DNA of 64,000 nucleotides from the NCBI GenBank assembly GCA_020852255.1, contig JADZBD010000004.1:1-64000 (forward strand), in the 5' to 3' direction. The notes under the pieces were generated by a model that was given only the letters and a program-made list of their open reading frames with translations, was not told the origin of the DNA and did not search any database. This document shows positions 63,344 through 64,000 of the stretch, piece after piece (position 1 is the first letter of the stretch; each line of letters starts with the position of its first letter). Source of the stretch: Bacteroidia bacterium. Its GTDB lineage: Bacteria; Bacteroidota; Bacteroidia; JADZBD01. A program made the position numbers and the translations under genes.

Positions 63344-64000
63344 TTACTGCACCACCACCCTTTTAAGGGCCACTTCCTTGTTTCCTTCCATGATCTTACA
63401 GAGGTAAATACCTGAAGGAACATCTTTACGGTACAAGGTGAAGTGGGTTGCACCTGAAGGAATGATTTCTTCAGTGAGCTTACGTCCATCGGAACTATAC
63501 ACGGATAGAAGACCATTCTTCAAAGGCTGTGAGAAGGTGAATAGCGCCTCTGTTTCCATGGGGTTAGGGAAAATATTAACCTGCAGGCCTGATAATTCAT
63601 TCAGTGCGGATGGCCCAGGCGTATATTCCCAGAACATCTGAGAGCCTCCGTTCGCGTATCCTGTTCCTACATAACCCTTATTTCCGATCACGAAAGTTGC
63701 CTGACAACAACTGGGAGGACCGCCAAAATTGGCTACCTGTGTCCAGGTATTCCCTGCAGGATCATATTCCCACCAGTCGTTCATGTATGTGTTCGGATAT
63801 CCCGTTCCGATATATCCTTTCCCTGCTAAAGCAAACCCTACCGCTGCCCTCCTGGCATCAAAGAAATTTGCACGCTGGGTCCAGATGTTAGTTGCCTGAT
63901 CCCACTCCCAGAAATCCTGACGGTTTAAGTTTCCATCGAATCCTGTTCCATAATATCCTTTGGTGCCAATAGAAAATCCAACACCCCAATGCGAAGCAGC
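63344..64000 (-). CDS. T9SS-sorted kelch-repeat protein, 5' end beyond the window
   Basis: Partial gene. The frame is open from the stop at 63344 to the last base of the window, 218 residues, and continues to the right. At least three kelch blades are visible (GYYGTGFDGNLNRQDFWEW, KGYIGTGYPNTYMNDWWEY and KGYVGTGYANGGSQMFWEY). A type A sorting domain follows (VNIFPNPMETEALFTF, LSVYSSDGRKL, VPSGIYLCKIME). The blades are close to those of the 53274 protein, so the two are paralogues. The first ATG inside the window (63784) is internal, not the true start. Confidence 0.87.
   Translation of the reverse strand, partial: AASHWGVGFSIGTKGYYGTGFDGNLNRQDFWEWDQATNIWTQRANFFDARRAAVGFALAGKGYIGTGYPNTYMNDWWEYDPAGNTWTQVANFGGPPSCCQATFVIGNKGYVGTGYANGGSQMFWEYTPGPSALNELSGLQVNIFPNPMETEALFTFSQPLKNGLLSVYSSDGRKLTEEIIPSGATHFTLYRKDVPSGIYLCKIMEGNKEVALKRVVVQ

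Overview
The window is chromosomal DNA of a member of the Bacteroidota, probably a Flavobacteriales-like or other Bacteroidia lineage; I cannot place it more finely. Four things point there. Nine proteins carry (or in one case seem to carry a worn form of) the C-terminal sorting domain of the type IX secretion system (T9SS), eight of them certain. There is a TonB-dependent receptor with a carboxypeptidase-D-like N-terminal domain. The purine amidophosphoribosyltransferase is of the long Bacteroidota type. Eleven genes have an exact copy of the Bacteroidota promoter element TAnnTTTG just upstream, and about eight more have TAnnTTTA. GC content is moderate. I see no insertion sequence, prophage, integrase or CRISPR array.

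Layout. 1-4.1 kb: two overlapping genes for TPR sensor proteins, the first with an intact PP2C/SpoIIE phosphatase domain, the second with a decayed one. 4.2-8.5 kb: a PurF-type enzyme converging on a TonB-dependent receptor. 8.5-13.2 kb (minus): a lipid-synthesis and ribosome operon, yceD-rpmF-plsX-fabH-accB-accC, with its own promoter and terminator. 13.3-23.3 kb (minus): the respiratory complex I operon nuoA to nuoL, without nuoM and nuoN. 23.4-31.4 kb: an iodotyrosine-deiodinase-like flavoprotein divergent from purN, then metG, a MarR regulator divergent from an LD-carboxypeptidase, a small secreted protein, a YraN protein, and an RluB pseudouridine synthase with a 39-bp minisatellite. 31.5-38.7 kb (plus): an AsmA-like protein, a histidine kinase, hemW, a cyclase-family hydrolase, an MmcQ/YjbR protein and a DUF502 membrane protein. 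38.8-64 kb: mostly exported proteins (T9SS cargo with kelch, Asp-box, delta-60 and lectin-like modules, a 2077-residue alpha-2-macroglobulin and a lipoprotein). Among them are a cysteine desulfurase, tadA, a tRNA-Cys gene and two more TPR sensors that stop exactly where a phosphatase domain would begin.

How the parts fit. accBC, fabH and plsX supply malonyl-CoA, the first condensation of fatty acid synthesis, and acyl-phosphate for phospholipids; they are co-transcribed with rpmF (L32) as in many bacteria. The nuo genes build the NADH-oxidising arm and most of the membrane arm of complex I. The last 25 kb is a surface-biology region: large repeat proteins exported by Sec and then T9SS, beside sensors that may watch the envelope.

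Most notable are: promoters that abut start codons in about seven genes, implying leaderless mRNAs; the phosphatase-less TPR sensors; hemW with no ATG, GTG or TTG start; the missing nuoMN; the rluB minisatellite; and a tRNA-like relic in front of tRNA-Cys.
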